DNA from: an uncultured Ruminococcus sp. | Lineage (GTDB): Bacteria; Bacillota; Clostridia; Oscillospirales; Acutalibacteraceae | Assembly: GCA_902773035.1 (NCBI GenBank) | Contig: CACYDB010000149.1 | Location: 1-11,299, forward strand | DNA: 11,299 nucleotides | Direction of reading: 5' to 3' | Shown: positions 1 through 7,028 of the stretch, piece by piece | How the letters are laid out: every line of letters begins with the position of its first letter | Position numbering within the stretch: position 1 is the stretch's first letter | Translations under genes and position numbers: made by a program | The notes under the pieces: model-generated | Database searches by the model: none | What the model saw: the letters and a program-made list of their open reading frames with translations, nothing else | Told to the model about the DNA's origin: nothing

Positions 1-4
1 ATTT

Positions 5-487
5 ATGCTGACTGTAAACATAATCTGTATCGGAAAAATCAAGGAAAAATACTGGACGGACGCTATCTCCGAGTACAGCAAGCGTCTCTCCGCGTTCTGT
101 AAGTTCAACATCATTGAGCTCAGTGAGGAAAAGACGTATAACAACCCGAATGATACGCAAATCGAGGCTATCCTGAACGCCGAGGGCAAGCGTCTTTTCT
201 CGAAAATCTCGGACAGCGCCTACGTTGTTGCGATGTGCATTGAGGGCAAAATCATCAGCTCGCCCGAGCTCGCGGATAAAATCAATGACGTCAGCCTATC
301 GGGTAAGAGCACGGTCGATTTTATAATCGGCGGAAGCTGGGGACTCAGCGCCGACGTTAAGCGCAGGGCTGACTTCAAGCTCTCAATGAGCCGTATGACC
401 TTCCCGCACCAGATGGCGAGGGTGGTGCTCTGCGAGCAGATTTACAGGGCGTTTGAGATAAATAATAACGGAAAGTATCATAAATAA
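5..487 (+). CDS. rlmH: 23S rRNA (pseudouridine-1915-N3)-methyltransferase RlmH
   Basis: SPOUT-class methyltransferase that uses S-adenosylmethionine to methylate N3 of pseudouridine 1915 in helix 69 of 23S rRNA, acting on assembled 70S ribosomes in the cytoplasm. The 160-residue product has the usual family length (about 155-160). The N-terminus (IICIGKIKEKYW, residues 6-17) is typical. The C-terminal knot carries the SAM-binding loop FIIGGSWGL (106-114), the signature MTFPHQMARVVLCEQIYRAF (131-150) and the terminal YHK (158-160) used for substrate binding. All key family positions are present, so the gene looks intact. The ATG at 5 fits the family start, but only four bases precede it in the window, so the ribosome binding site cannot be seen. 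It is followed by a hairpin and then rqcH on the same strand. Confidence 0.96.
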   Translation: MLTVNIICIGKIKEKYWTDAISEYSKRLSAFCKFNIIELSEEKTYNNPNDTQIEAILNAEGKRLFSKISDSAYVVAMCIEGKIISSPELADKINDVSLSGKSTVDFIIGGSWGLSADVKRRADFKLSMSRMTFPHQMARVVLCEQIYRAFEINNNGKYHK

Positions 488-527
488 AGCAACTCCGCGC
501 GTCATATATCGCGCGGTATTGCTGTTT
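488..527 (+). terminator. Hairpin between rlmH and rqcH (possible weak terminator or attenuator)
   Basis: AGCAA (488-492) pairs with TTGCT (519-523), then a 2x2 internal loop, then CCGCGCG (495-501) pairs with CGCGCGG (510-516) around an 8-nt loop. The stem starts one base after the rlmH stop codon. The following tract is only GTTTG, poor for intrinsic termination, so partial attenuation or 3'-end protection is as likely as full termination. The rqcH ribosome binding site follows within about 10 nt, which favours read-through into rqcH. Confidence 0.5.
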
Positions 528-543
528 GTAACGAGGTGAAATT

Positions 544-2298
544 ATGGCTCTGGACGGAATGACGCTCCGCCACGTCGTTAATGAGCTGAAAACAACGGCT
601 CTGGGCTCGCGGGTGTATCAGATTTACCAGCCTAACCGCGATGAAATAATGTTAATACTTCGCACTCAGGACGGCAACAAGCGTCTTTTGCTTTCGACGC
701 GCGCCAATTCTCCGAGGGTGCATTTTACCAAATACAGCGTTGAAAATCCCGCCTCGCCGCCTATGCTCTGTATGCTGATGAGAAAAAGGCTCGGCGGCGG
801 TAAGCTCGTCGATATTCGTCAGGCGGGGCTCGACAGAATTATAAGCTTTGACTTCGACTGTACAAACGAGCTCGGCGACAGGGTTCGCATCACAGCCGTG
901 GTCGAGATTATGGGCAAGTACAGCAACGTCATCTTCGTTGACGGCGACGGCGTTATTATCGACGCGCTCAAAAGGGTAGATATGACTATGTCGTCGCAGC
1001 GGCTTGTGCTGCCTAATCTTAAATATGAGTATCCGACGCCGCAGGATAAGCTCAATATCCTGCTTGCCGACAGCGGCGACGTCGTTGAAAAAATAATAAA
1101 TTCGCCTGCCGAAAAGCCGCTCAACAAGGCGATCTTAGGCGCTGTGCAGGGAATCTCTCCCGTGATCTGCCGCGAGCTTGAGCATAACGTCCTCGGCGAT
1201 AAGCAGGCGAGCAATAAGACTCTTGACGACTCGGATAAGGAGAGGCTGAGAGAGGAAATCGAAAAGCTCTCCGATATGGTTCTGACCTATTCGGGCAAGC
1301 CGTTCTCGCTCTATCATAAGGGCGACAGCAAGCCCTTTGATCTGACCTTTATCGACGTTAAGCAGTACGGCTCGCTGTGCGAGAGCAGGGAGTATGAGAG
1401 CTTCTGCGAGCTTCTGGACAGCTACTACATCGAGCGTGACTCGGCTGACAGAATGAGAGTCAAGGCGGCGGACCTGTCGCGCCTGCTCAACAATCTTATC
1501 AACCGCGCGACCAATAAGCTCAATATTCAGCGTCAGGAGCTCGAGAACTGCGCCGACCGTGAACAGCTCAGGATCAAGGGCGATTTGTTGCAGGCGAACC
1601 TGTACCGCATTGAGCGCGGCGCTCAGAGTGTTGTCGTGGAGAATTTCTACGACGAGAACAATTCGGAGCTTGAAATCACGCTTAATCCCGCGTTGTCGCC
1701 CGCCCAGAACGCGCAGAAGTATTATAAGGACTACAACAAGGCTAAGAACGCTCAGCAGATTCTGACTGTTCAGATCAGGAAGGGCGAGGAGGAGCTTGTA
1801 TATCTCGAAAGCCTCAAGGACGTACTGTCGCGCGTCAGGACTGAGAAGGAGCTCAATCAGGTCAGGCTGGAGTTTATGGAGCAGGGCTACATCAAGAGGA
1901 ATAAGAGTATGACTAAGAAGTCCTCTCAGCTTCCGCCGCTTGAATATACTACCTCCGACGGCTTCAAAATCCTCGTCGGCAGGAATAACAGACAGAATGA
2001 TCAACTGACGATGAAAACGGCTTCAAAGCGCGATTACTGGTTTCATACAAAGGATATCCCCGGTTCTCATACCATCGTCGTGACCGACGGCAGAGAGCTT
2101 ACCGAAAATGCCGTTATCGAGGCGGCGAGGGTCGCGGCGTATCACTCTAAGGCGAGGGAGAGCACCAATGTCCCCGTTGACTATACGCTCGTCAAACACG
2201 TCAGCAAGCCTAACGGAGCTAAGCCCGGTATGGTAATTTTTGTCAATAACCGCACGGTTTATGTTGACCCTATGCTTCCGAATGAAAAAAGTGAATAA
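544..2298 (+). CDS. rqcH: Rqc2 homologue RqcH (NFACT family, formerly fibronectin-binding protein FbpA)
   Basis: In Bacillus subtilis, RqcH binds obstructed 50S subunits with a peptidyl-tRNA and recruits Ala-tRNA to add C-terminal alanine tails, marking the stalled chain for proteolysis. The 584-residue product has the full NFACT layout: NFACT-N (about 1-175) with the D97-R98 pair that is essential in the B. subtilis protein and EIMGKYSN (121-128); a helix-hairpin-helix region (about 176-270); a long charged coiled coil (about 295-445); and NFACT-R (about 465-575) with ILVGRNNRQNDQLT (476-489) and DYWFHTKDIPGSH (497-509). The identical D97/R98 numbering supports the chosen ATG, which lies behind GAGGTG (533-538). 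Old annotations call this family fibronectin-binding; an adhesin role is not suggested here, since there is no signal peptide. It probably shares a transcript with rlmH. Confidence 0.95.
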   Translation: MALDGMTLRHVVNELKTTALGSRVYQIYQPNRDEIMLILRTQDGNKRLLLSTRANSPRVHFTKYSVENPASPPMLCMLMRKRLGGGKLVDIRQAGLDRIISFDFDCTNELGDRVRITAVVEIMGKYSNVIFVDGDGVIIDALKRVDMTMSSQRLVLPNLKYEYPTPQDKLNILLADSGDVVEKIINSPAEKPLNKAILGAVQGISPVICRELEHNVLGDKQASNKTLDDSDKERLREEIEKLSDMVLTYSGKPFSLYHKGDSKPFDLTFIDVKQYGSLCESREYESFCELLDSYYIERDSADRMRVKAADLSRLLNNLINRATNKLNIQRQELENCADREQLRIKGDLLQANLYRIERGAQSVVVENFYDENNSELEITLNPALSPAQNAQKYYKDYNKAKNAQQILTVQIRKGEEELVYLESLKDVLSRVRTEKELNQVRLEFMEQGYIKRNKSMTKKSSQLPPLEYTTSDGFKILVGRNNRQNDQLTMKTASKRDYWFHTKDIPGSHTIVVTDGRELTENAVIEAARVAAYHSKARESTNVPVDYTLVKHVSKPNGAKPGMVIFVNNRTVYVDPMLPNEKSE

Positions 2299-2301
2299 AT
2301 T

Positions 2302-2334
2302 TTGCGAATTATAAAATATTTCCGACTATAATTC
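2302..2334 (+). promoter_or_regulatory. Candidate promoter with overlapping AT-rich inverted repeat, upstream of the Na/Pi transporter
   Basis: A perfect TATAAT (2327-2332) lies 19 bp after TTGCGA (2302-2307, four of six -35 matches); the spacer is longer than ideal. The -10 sits inside an exact inverted repeat: GAATTATA (2306-2313) and TATAATTC (2327-2334). This could be an operator, or a weak hairpin ending rqcH. A second possible -10, TATAGT (2360-2365), has only a poor -35. The 150-bp gap is much more AT-rich than the flanking genes, as expected for a promoter region, but which element is used cannot be told by eye. Confidence 0.35.
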
Positions 2335-2448
2335 TTTATTAGAATTAAAACTTGGAAAGTATAGTATAAAATTGTTATTGGTGAAAGTTGACTTTTTACC
2401 GTAAAACAGAAAACATCTCACTCAGATTTATTTTTTCGGAGGAAAAAA

Positions 2449-4122
2449 ATGGGAGACATTATCTTTAAGATAATCAGCGTTCTGGGCGGACTCGGCTTAT
2501 TCCTTCTCGGAATGAAGCTTATGGGCGAAGGCCTCGAGCTCGCGGCGGGTTCCAAGCTGAGAACCCTGCTCGAGAAAATCACAAGCAAGAAGTTTATCGC
2601 TATGCTTGTCGGCGTACTCGTTACCGCTGTTATCCAGAGCTCATCGGCTACCGACGCGATGGTTGTCGGTTTTGTTAACGCCGGACTGATGGATATTTAC
2701 CAGAGTATAGGAATACTCTTCGGTTCCAAGATCGGTACCACGGCTACATCTCTCTTGCTTTCGTTTGACATCAAGGCTATCGTTCCGATATTTACCTTCG
2801 CGGGCGCGGTCGTTATCACCTTTGCCAAGAAGAATAACTACCGCTATTACGGTCAGATCGCCGCGGGCTTCGGTATACTCTTTATGGGTATGGGCATAAT
2901 GAGCGACAACTTCGACTTCCTCAAGGAGTCCGAGCTTTTCGCGAACACCGTGTCTACTCTGGCTCATCCGCTCCTCGGACTGCTCGTCGGTATGATCTTT
3001 ACAGGTATTATCCAGAGCTCGTCCGCGTCAGTCGGTATCCTTATGGCGCTCGGTATGAGCGGCGTTGTAAGCCTTGACCAGTGCGTCTACATTATCTTCG
3101 GTATGAACGTCGGCGCGTGTATGCCTGTATTCCTTTCGGCAGCGGGCGCAAACCGTGAGTCAAAGCAGGTCGCGCTCTCGAACTTCCTTACAAGCTTACT
3201 GGCGGCGCTGCTTATGTCGGCGATCGTGATGCTTATGGACATAGCGGGCTTTAAGATAGGCGCTATTTGCGAGGCGGTTCCTTTCCTGAAAGGCGCTACC
3301 GCGGCTCAGATCTCGGCTGTTCACATCGCGTTCAACGTCGCGAGAACCATTATCTTCCTGCCGCTTTCAACACCTATTATCAAGCTTACAAAGCTTATTC
3401 TTCCCGATAAGACGGACGAGGATGACGAGATCACTGTATTCCTCGATTCACGTATTCTTACCACGCCTCCTGTAGCCGTTCAGCAGACAGAGAAGGAGTG
3501 CGCGAGACTGGCGGGTCTTGCCAGAGACAGCTTTGATCTGGCGATGAAGGCGCTGCTCGAAGGAGACAGCAAGGCTTATGCCAAGGTAGAAGAAAACGAA
3601 AAAGTCGTTGACAAGCTTACCCACGGAATCACAAAGTACATAGTCAAGATCAACGGTCTTGACATTATGGACTATGACCGTAAGGTTATGGGCGCTATGT
3701 ACAACGCCATTCAGGATCTTGAGCGTATAGGCGACCGCAGTGAGAATATCTGTGAGTCAGCTCAGAAGATGATCGACGGTATGGCTACAATGAGCGACAA
3801 GGCTAAGAAGGAGCTTCGCACACTGTGCGAGGTTGTAAGCCAGATCCTCGACGACAGCTTCTATATGTTCACAAATCAGAGCAAGGATCCCAACCTCACC
3901 GAAGCCGTGCTTCAGGCTGAGGATCAGATCGACGAGTACTGCGAGCTGTTCAGACAGAATCACGTCAACCGTCTTTCCAAGGGCGAGTGTAACGCTGAGG
4001 CGGGAGCGGTATTTATCGAGCTGCTCACGAACCTTGAGAGAATCGGCGACCACGCCGTAACGGTCGCGTTCTGTATTCCATATAAGAACCACGGCGTCCT
4101 TCCGCAGCAGACTTCAAATTAA
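2449..4122 (+). CDS. Na+/phosphate cotransporter family protein with C-terminal PhoU-like domain
   Basis: Inner-membrane sodium-coupled phosphate symporter of the NptA/PNaS family, expected to import inorganic phosphate. The 557-residue product has an N-terminal membrane half (about 1-320) with two inverted transport repeats, each carrying the family QSSSA motif (residues 63-67 and 189-193), and GSKIGTT (92-98) and GMNVGAC (218-224) following them. The cytoplasmic half (about 345-545) is PhoU-like, with the paired metal-binding helices DLERIGDRSENI (423-434) and NLERIGDHAVTV (528-539). This fusion is common in Firmicutes and Bacteroidetes; the PhoU part is thought to regulate flux or signalling, which is inference here. 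The ATG is set by GGAGG (2438-2442) six bases upstream. The gene stands alone: promoter region before it, strong terminators after it. Ion and substrate are assigned by family only. Confidence 0.9.
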   Translation: MGDIIFKIISVLGGLGLFLLGMKLMGEGLELAAGSKLRTLLEKITSKKFIAMLVGVLVTAVIQSSSATDAMVVGFVNAGLMDIYQSIGILFGSKIGTTATSLLLSFDIKAIVPIFTFAGAVVITFAKKNNYRYYGQIAAGFGILFMGMGIMSDNFDFLKESELFANTVSTLAHPLLGLLVGMIFTGIIQSSSASVGILMALGMSGVVSLDQCVYIIFGMNVGACMPVFLSAAGANRESKQVALSNFLTSLLAALLMSAIVMLMDIAGFKIGAICEAVPFLKGATAAQISAVHIAFNVARTIIFLPLSTPIIKLTKLILPDKTDEDDEITVFLDSRILTTPPVAVQQTEKECARLAGLARDSFDLAMKALLEGDSKAYAKVEENEKVVDKLTHGITKYIVKINGLDIMDYDRKVMGAMYNAIQDLERIGDRSENICESAQKMIDGMATMSDKAKKELRTLCEVVSQILDDSFYMFTNQSKDPNLTEAVLQAEDQIDEYCELFRQNHVNRLSKGECNAEAGAVFIELLTNLERIGDHAVTVAFCIPYKNHGVLPQQTSN

Positions 4123-4146
4123 TTCGTAATGCGAAATTCGTAATGC
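4121..4146. repeat. 12-bp direct repeat after the Na/Pi transporter stop codon
   Basis: AATTCGTAATGC occurs at 4121-4132 and again at 4135-4146, a 14-bp period, followed by a partial third AATTA near 4148. The first copy begins inside the transporter stop codon, just ahead of the terminator. It may be slippage-derived; no function is evident. Confidence 0.55.
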
Positions 4147-4152
4147 TAAATT

Positions 4153-4182
4153 AAAGCACTCCGTATGGAGTGCTTTTTATTT
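4153..4182 (+). terminator. Intrinsic terminator of the Na/Pi transporter gene
   Basis: A perfect 10-bp stem, AAAGCACTCC (4153-4162) with GGAGTGCTTT (4167-4176), closes a GTAT tetraloop and runs into a T-rich tract (TTTTTATTT). It lies 30 nt after the stop codon and has all features of a rho-independent terminator. The A-run on the 5' side gives some T-tract for the opposite strand too. Confidence 0.88.
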
Positions 4183-4199
4183 GCGTAGCAAATATCATT

Positions 4200-4240
4200 A
4201 AAAAAGGCAGAGAGCATTGGAAACTCTCTGCCTGTTTTTA
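4200..4240. terminator. Bidirectional intrinsic terminator between convergent transcription units
   Basis: AGGCAGAGAG (4205-4214) pairs over 10 bp with CTCTCTGCCT (4224-4233) around a 9-nt loop. On the plus strand GTTTTTATT follows (4234-4242). On the minus strand the stem is followed by the T-run complementary to 4200-4205. It can therefore stop read-through from the transporter gene and also the leftward lysC transcript, for which it is the first convincing terminator, about 280 nt past the lysC stop codon. Confidence 0.82.
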
Positions 4241-4293
4241 TTATGAATAGTTAGTAATATAAGAATATCCACGGCATAGCCTATTGGAAGTTC

Positions 4294-4514
4294 CGACCCG
4301 CCGTTGATGAACGTTTCTGTTAAATCGACCTATCTAAAGGCGGATTAGGCTCCCGGGGCTCCCGGGCTCGCGACCCGCCGTTGATGGACTTATCCGAATA
4401 TTTAAACGTTTCCAAAGGCGGAATTGGCTGTCGCGGCTCGCGACCCCGCCGTTGATGAACGTTGTTGATATATCAATCTATCCAAAGGCGGCTCTGGCTC
4501 CCGGGGCTCCCGGG
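4294..4514. repeat. Three tandem structured repeats (units 4294-4370, 4371-4440, 4441-4514)
   Basis: Three head-to-tail units of 77, 70 and 74 bp. Each starts CGACCC(C)GCCGTTGATG, has a divergent AT-richer middle, then (C/T)AAAGGCGG, a 4-nt variable stretch, GGCT and a GC-rich end. Within each unit CCGCC (4298, 4375, 4446) pairs with GGCGG (ending 4343, 4421, 4491), spanning 46, 47 and 46 bp, so arm spacing is fixed while the loop sequence varies. The GC-rich end forms a short hairpin with a GCT loop: CCCGGG-GCT-CCCGGG in units 1 and 3, GTCGCG-GCT-CGCGAC across the unit 2/3 junction. The array fills the convergent gap and ends at the base next to the lysC stop codon. There is no open frame that looks coding. 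Spacing and divergence do not fit CRISPR. It may be an interspersed palindromic element that has multiplied locally; I do not recognise the family. Confidence 0.85.
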
Positions 4515-5723
4515 TTATTCTTCGAAGAACTTTTCGTGGATCGCTGTTACGGCTCTGTCGGCGTCCTTCTTGTTGATAAGAACAGATACCTTGATCTCGG
4601 ATGTCGCGATCATCTGAATGTTGATCTGAGCGTCATAGAGCGCCTCAAACATCTTTGTAGCAACGCCCGCGTGGCTCTCCATACCCGCGCCTACGATTGA
4701 AATCTTAGCGACGTCGGTGCTGACCAGAAGATCCTTCGCGCCGATATTCTCAACATAATCAGTGAGGCAAGCCTTGACCTCGTCAACCTTGTCGGCGGGA
4801 ACGGTGAAGGAGATGTCCTTCTTGCCGTCGCGTCCGATTGACTGGAGAATGATGTCTACGTTGATATTCTTGGCAGATACCTTTGAGAACATCTTGAACG
4901 CGAAGCCCGGCTCGTCCGGAACTCCGATTACCGAAATACGCGCTACGTCTGTGTCCTTAGCGACACCGCTGATTAACATTTTCTCCATTTTGCTTTTCTC
5001 CTTTACAATTGTGCCGGGTGCTCTGACTAAGCTTGACAGAACCTCGAGCTCTATATTATATTTCTTTGCCATTTCAACCGAACGGTTGTTGAGTACCTGC
5101 GCGCCGAGTGTGGCGAGCTCGAGCATTTCGTCGTAGGAAATGTCCTTGAGCTTTCTCGCGTTGGCGACAAGTCTGGGGTCGGCGGTGTATACGCCCTCAA
5201 CGTCTGTGAAAATCTGACAGAGGTCGGCGTGCATTGCCGCCGCGATCGCTACCGCGGAGGTGTCTGAGCCGCCTCGTCCGAGAGTAGTTACGTCGTCGTA
5301 ACGCGAAACTCCCTGGAAACCCGCGACAACTACGATACGCTTTTTGTCGAGCTCCTTGCGGATACGGTTGGGAACTACCCGTCTGATACGCGCTGAGGTG
5401 TGGGCTGAGCTTGTCTGGAAGCCTGCCTGCCAGCCTAAGAGCGATACTACGGGGTAGCCGAGCTTTTCGATAGCCATAGCGAGCAGCGCGATCGAAACCT
5501 GTTCGCCCGCGGCTACGAGCATATCACGCTCACGCTTTGAGGCGTTGGGGTTGATCTCCTGACCCTTGGCGATCAGATCGTCTGTGGTGTCGCCCTGAGC
5601 CGATACAACGACTACAACGTCGTGACCCTGGGCGTATGTGTCGGTGACAATCTTCGCCACGTTGAAAACGCGATCGGCGTTTGCGACGGAGCTGCCTCCG
5701 AATTTCTGCACAATTAAACTCAT
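4515..5723 (-). CDS. lysC: Aspartate kinase (aspartokinase, LysC type with two ACT domains)
   Basis: Phosphorylates L-aspartate with ATP, the first committed step to lysine/diaminopimelate, threonine and methionine; cytoplasmic. The 402-residue product has the amino-acid kinase domain (about 1-245) with KFGGSS (7-12), GRGGSDTSAVA (149-159) and FTDVEGVYTADPR (172-184), then ACT domains at about 262-325 and 342-401, the second with IVGAGMESHAGVATKMF (344-360) and TSEIKVSVLI. Length and layout match the alpha2beta2-type enzymes (B. subtilis aspartokinase II, Corynebacterium aspartokinase), which respond to lysine or lysine plus threonine; the effector cannot be decided here. The ATG lies 10 nt after AAGGAG (5734-5739, minus strand). 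The gene follows hom by 36 nt. An internal start at codon 246 is described separately. The array of tandem repeats begins at the base after the stop codon. Confidence 0.96.
   Translation of the reverse strand: MSLIVQKFGGSSVANADRVFNVAKIVTDTYAQGHDVVVVVSAQGDTTDDLIAKGQEINPNASKRERDMLVAAGEQVSIALLAMAIEKLGYPVVSLLGWQAGFQTSSAHTSARIRRVVPNRIRKELDKKRIVVVAGFQGVSRYDDVTTLGRGGSDTSAVAIAAAMHADLCQIFTDVEGVYTADPRLVANARKLKDISYDEMLELATLGAQVLNNRSVEMAKKYNIELEVLSSLVRAPGTIVKEKSKMEKMLISGVAKDTDVARISVIGVPDEPGFAFKMFSKVSAKNINVDIILQSIGRDGKKDISFTVPADKVDEVKACLTDYVENIGAKDLLVSTDVAKISIVGAGMESHAGVATKMFEALYDAQINIQMIATSEIKVSVLINKKDADRAVTAIHEKFFEE
4986..5004 (-). promoter_or_regulatory. Internal ribosome binding site and in-frame ATG inside lysC (probable beta-subunit start)
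   Basis: On the minus strand AAAGGAG (4998-5004) stands 9 nt before an in-frame ATG (4986-4988), codon 246 of lysC, giving a protein MEKMLISGV... of 157 residues holding both ACT domains. In B. subtilis aspartokinase II the beta subunit is made in the same way, from an internal start at the equivalent place (408-residue alpha, 163-residue beta). The strong Shine-Dalgarno in the linker between kinase and ACT domains, written in Lys/Glu/Ser codons, makes dual translation likely here (product 4515-4988, minus). Confidence 0.65.
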
Positions 5724-5759
5724 TTTGTGATTACTCCTTACCTTATATAATTGACTTTA

Positions 5760-6998
5760 TTAAAGATTGCCTACTCTTATAGATGAAAGCACGCTTGACT
5801 GTTTAAGGGAAGAAAGCTTCTCCTTGATCTCGCCGACTGTGAACTCGCCTGTAACGACCGCGAACTCACCCTCTGCCTCGTTGGAGATCGAAAGCGTTAC
5901 AACCTCGCCGAAGAGCTCCTTGAGCTCCTTGAGAGCAGCTTCCTTGTCGCCGCTTGAAAGTCTGAGATAAACGGCTGTCTTTGACTCATTATACGGCAGA
6001 ACGTTCTCGTTGTTACTGTCAGCCCAGAAGAGATACTTTCTCGCCTTGAGGTGCTTGCAGCAGTCGATAACGTCGGCTACAACCGCTGAGGCAGTAGGCA
6101 TTGAGCCCGCGCCCTTGCCGTAGAATACGACGTCGTCGGTGCAGTCGCCGCGAACCATAATGCCGTTGAACTCGTTGTCGATATTCGCGAGCTGGCTCTT
6201 GCGGTTAATAATCATCGGCGCTACAAAGATGTCAAGCTTGCCGTCGGGCAGGAACTTAACGTCGCCGATAAGCTTGATCACGCTGTTGAAGGATGAAGCG
6301 TACTTAACGTCGCTGAGCGTGATTTTGGTGATACCCTCGGTGTGAATACCGTCGGGGTAAACGTGTCTGCCTGACGCGAGCGCTGCGAGAATACAGATCT
6401 TGCGGCAAGCGTCGTGTCCCTCTACGTCAGCCTCGGGATTACGCTCCGCAAAGCCTAAATCCTGAGCGAGCTTGAGGGCTGTATCAAACTCCATACCGTC
6501 GTTGATCATCTTGGTGAGTATGAAGTTGGTCGTACCGTTGAGGATACCCGCGATCTCGTGAACGTTGTTAGCGACTAAGCACTGGCTGATCGGGCGAAGG
6601 ATCGGAATACCGCCGCCTACCGACGCCTCAAAGAGATAGTTTGCGTTCTTCTCCTTGGCGATCGCGAGAAGCTCCGCACCGTGAGTGGCTACGAGCTCCT
6701 TGTTTGAGGTTACGACGCTCTTGCCCGCCTTGAGCAGAGCCTTGGTATAATCATACGCGGGGTGAATGCCGCCCATAACCTCTGCTACTACGCGGATCTC
6801 CACGTCGTTTAAAATCTCGTTGAAGTCCTTGGTGAATCTGTCGGCGATAGGGGAGTCGGGGAACTCTCTGAGGTCGAGCACCTTTTTGATGTAGACCTCC
6901 TCGCCGATAGCGGAGTACAGCTTCTTCTTGTGAGTAATAAGAATATCGGCTACGCCTGAGCCTACAACTCCGTGACCCATTATTGCTACCTGTATCAT
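5760..6998 (-). CDS. hom: Homoserine dehydrogenase with C-terminal ACT domain
   Basis: NAD(P)H-dependent reduction of aspartate semialdehyde to homoserine, the branch point to threonine and methionine. From the chosen start the product has 412 residues: Rossmann loop IMGHGVVGSG (6-15), TSNKE (97-101), EASVGGGIPI (124-133), NGTTNFIL (154-161), the catalytic-domain motif DVEGHDACRK (191-200) and YGKGAG (293-298). A C-terminal ACT-like region (about 341-412) suggests feedback control, probably by threonine. An in-frame ATG at 7010 would add MDIE, but the Shine-Dalgarno AAAGGA (7010-7015, minus) directly touches that ATG, whereas it is 11 nt from the ATG at 6998; homologues also begin M-I-x-V-A-I. 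Hence 6998 is preferred. It lies about 30 nt after the PBP stop and 36 nt before lysC, so the three genes are probably co-transcribed. Confidence 0.94.
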   Translation of the reverse strand: MIQVAIMGHGVVGSGVADILITHKKKLYSAIGEEVYIKKVLDLREFPDSPIADRFTKDFNEILNDVEIRVVAEVMGGIHPAYDYTKALLKAGKSVVTSNKELVATHGAELLAIAKEKNANYLFEASVGGGIPILRPISQCLVANNVHEIAGILNGTTNFILTKMINDGMEFDTALKLAQDLGFAERNPEADVEGHDACRKICILAALASGRHVYPDGIHTEGITKITLSDVKYASSFNSVIKLIGDVKFLPDGKLDIFVAPMIINRKSQLANIDNEFNGIMVRGDCTDDVVFYGKGAGSMPTASAVVADVIDCCKHLKARKYLFWADSNNENVLPYNESKTAVYLRLSSGDKEAALKELKELFGEVVTLSISNEAEGEFAVVTGEFTVGEIKEKLSSLKQSSVLSSIRVGNL

Positions 6999-7028
6999 TT
7001 CTATATCCATCCTTTCGGAAAAAATCCC

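Noticed and set aside
1135..2004. Long open frame (289 codons) on the minus strand inside rqcH
   Set aside because: It lies antisense to a fully recognisable NFACT gene whose motifs run through the same bases. Its translation is Leu/Val-rich without motifs, and it has no ribosome binding site context I would trust.
4294..4514. CRISPR-like array
   Set aside because: Only three units; the conserved parts carry internal palindromes at both ends, the variable parts still resemble each other (units 1 and 3 especially), and no cas gene is near.
4500..4514. CCCGGG-AGC-CCCGGG hairpin next to the lysC stop codon as an intrinsic terminator
   Set aside because: The stem is strong, but no T-tract follows on the minus strand; the sequence continues with GC-rich bases. 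The hairpin at 4200-4233 is a better terminator.
4452..4700. Plus-strand open frame starting in the third repeat and running into lysC
   Set aside because: Its coding-like part is antisense to the lysC ACT domain, and its start lies in repeat DNA with no ribosome binding site.
5724..5759. Separate promoter or riboswitch between hom and lysC
   Set aside because: The 36-nt gap holds only the lysC ribosome binding site and AT-rich bases; it is too short for a lysine riboswitch and has no paired -35/-10.
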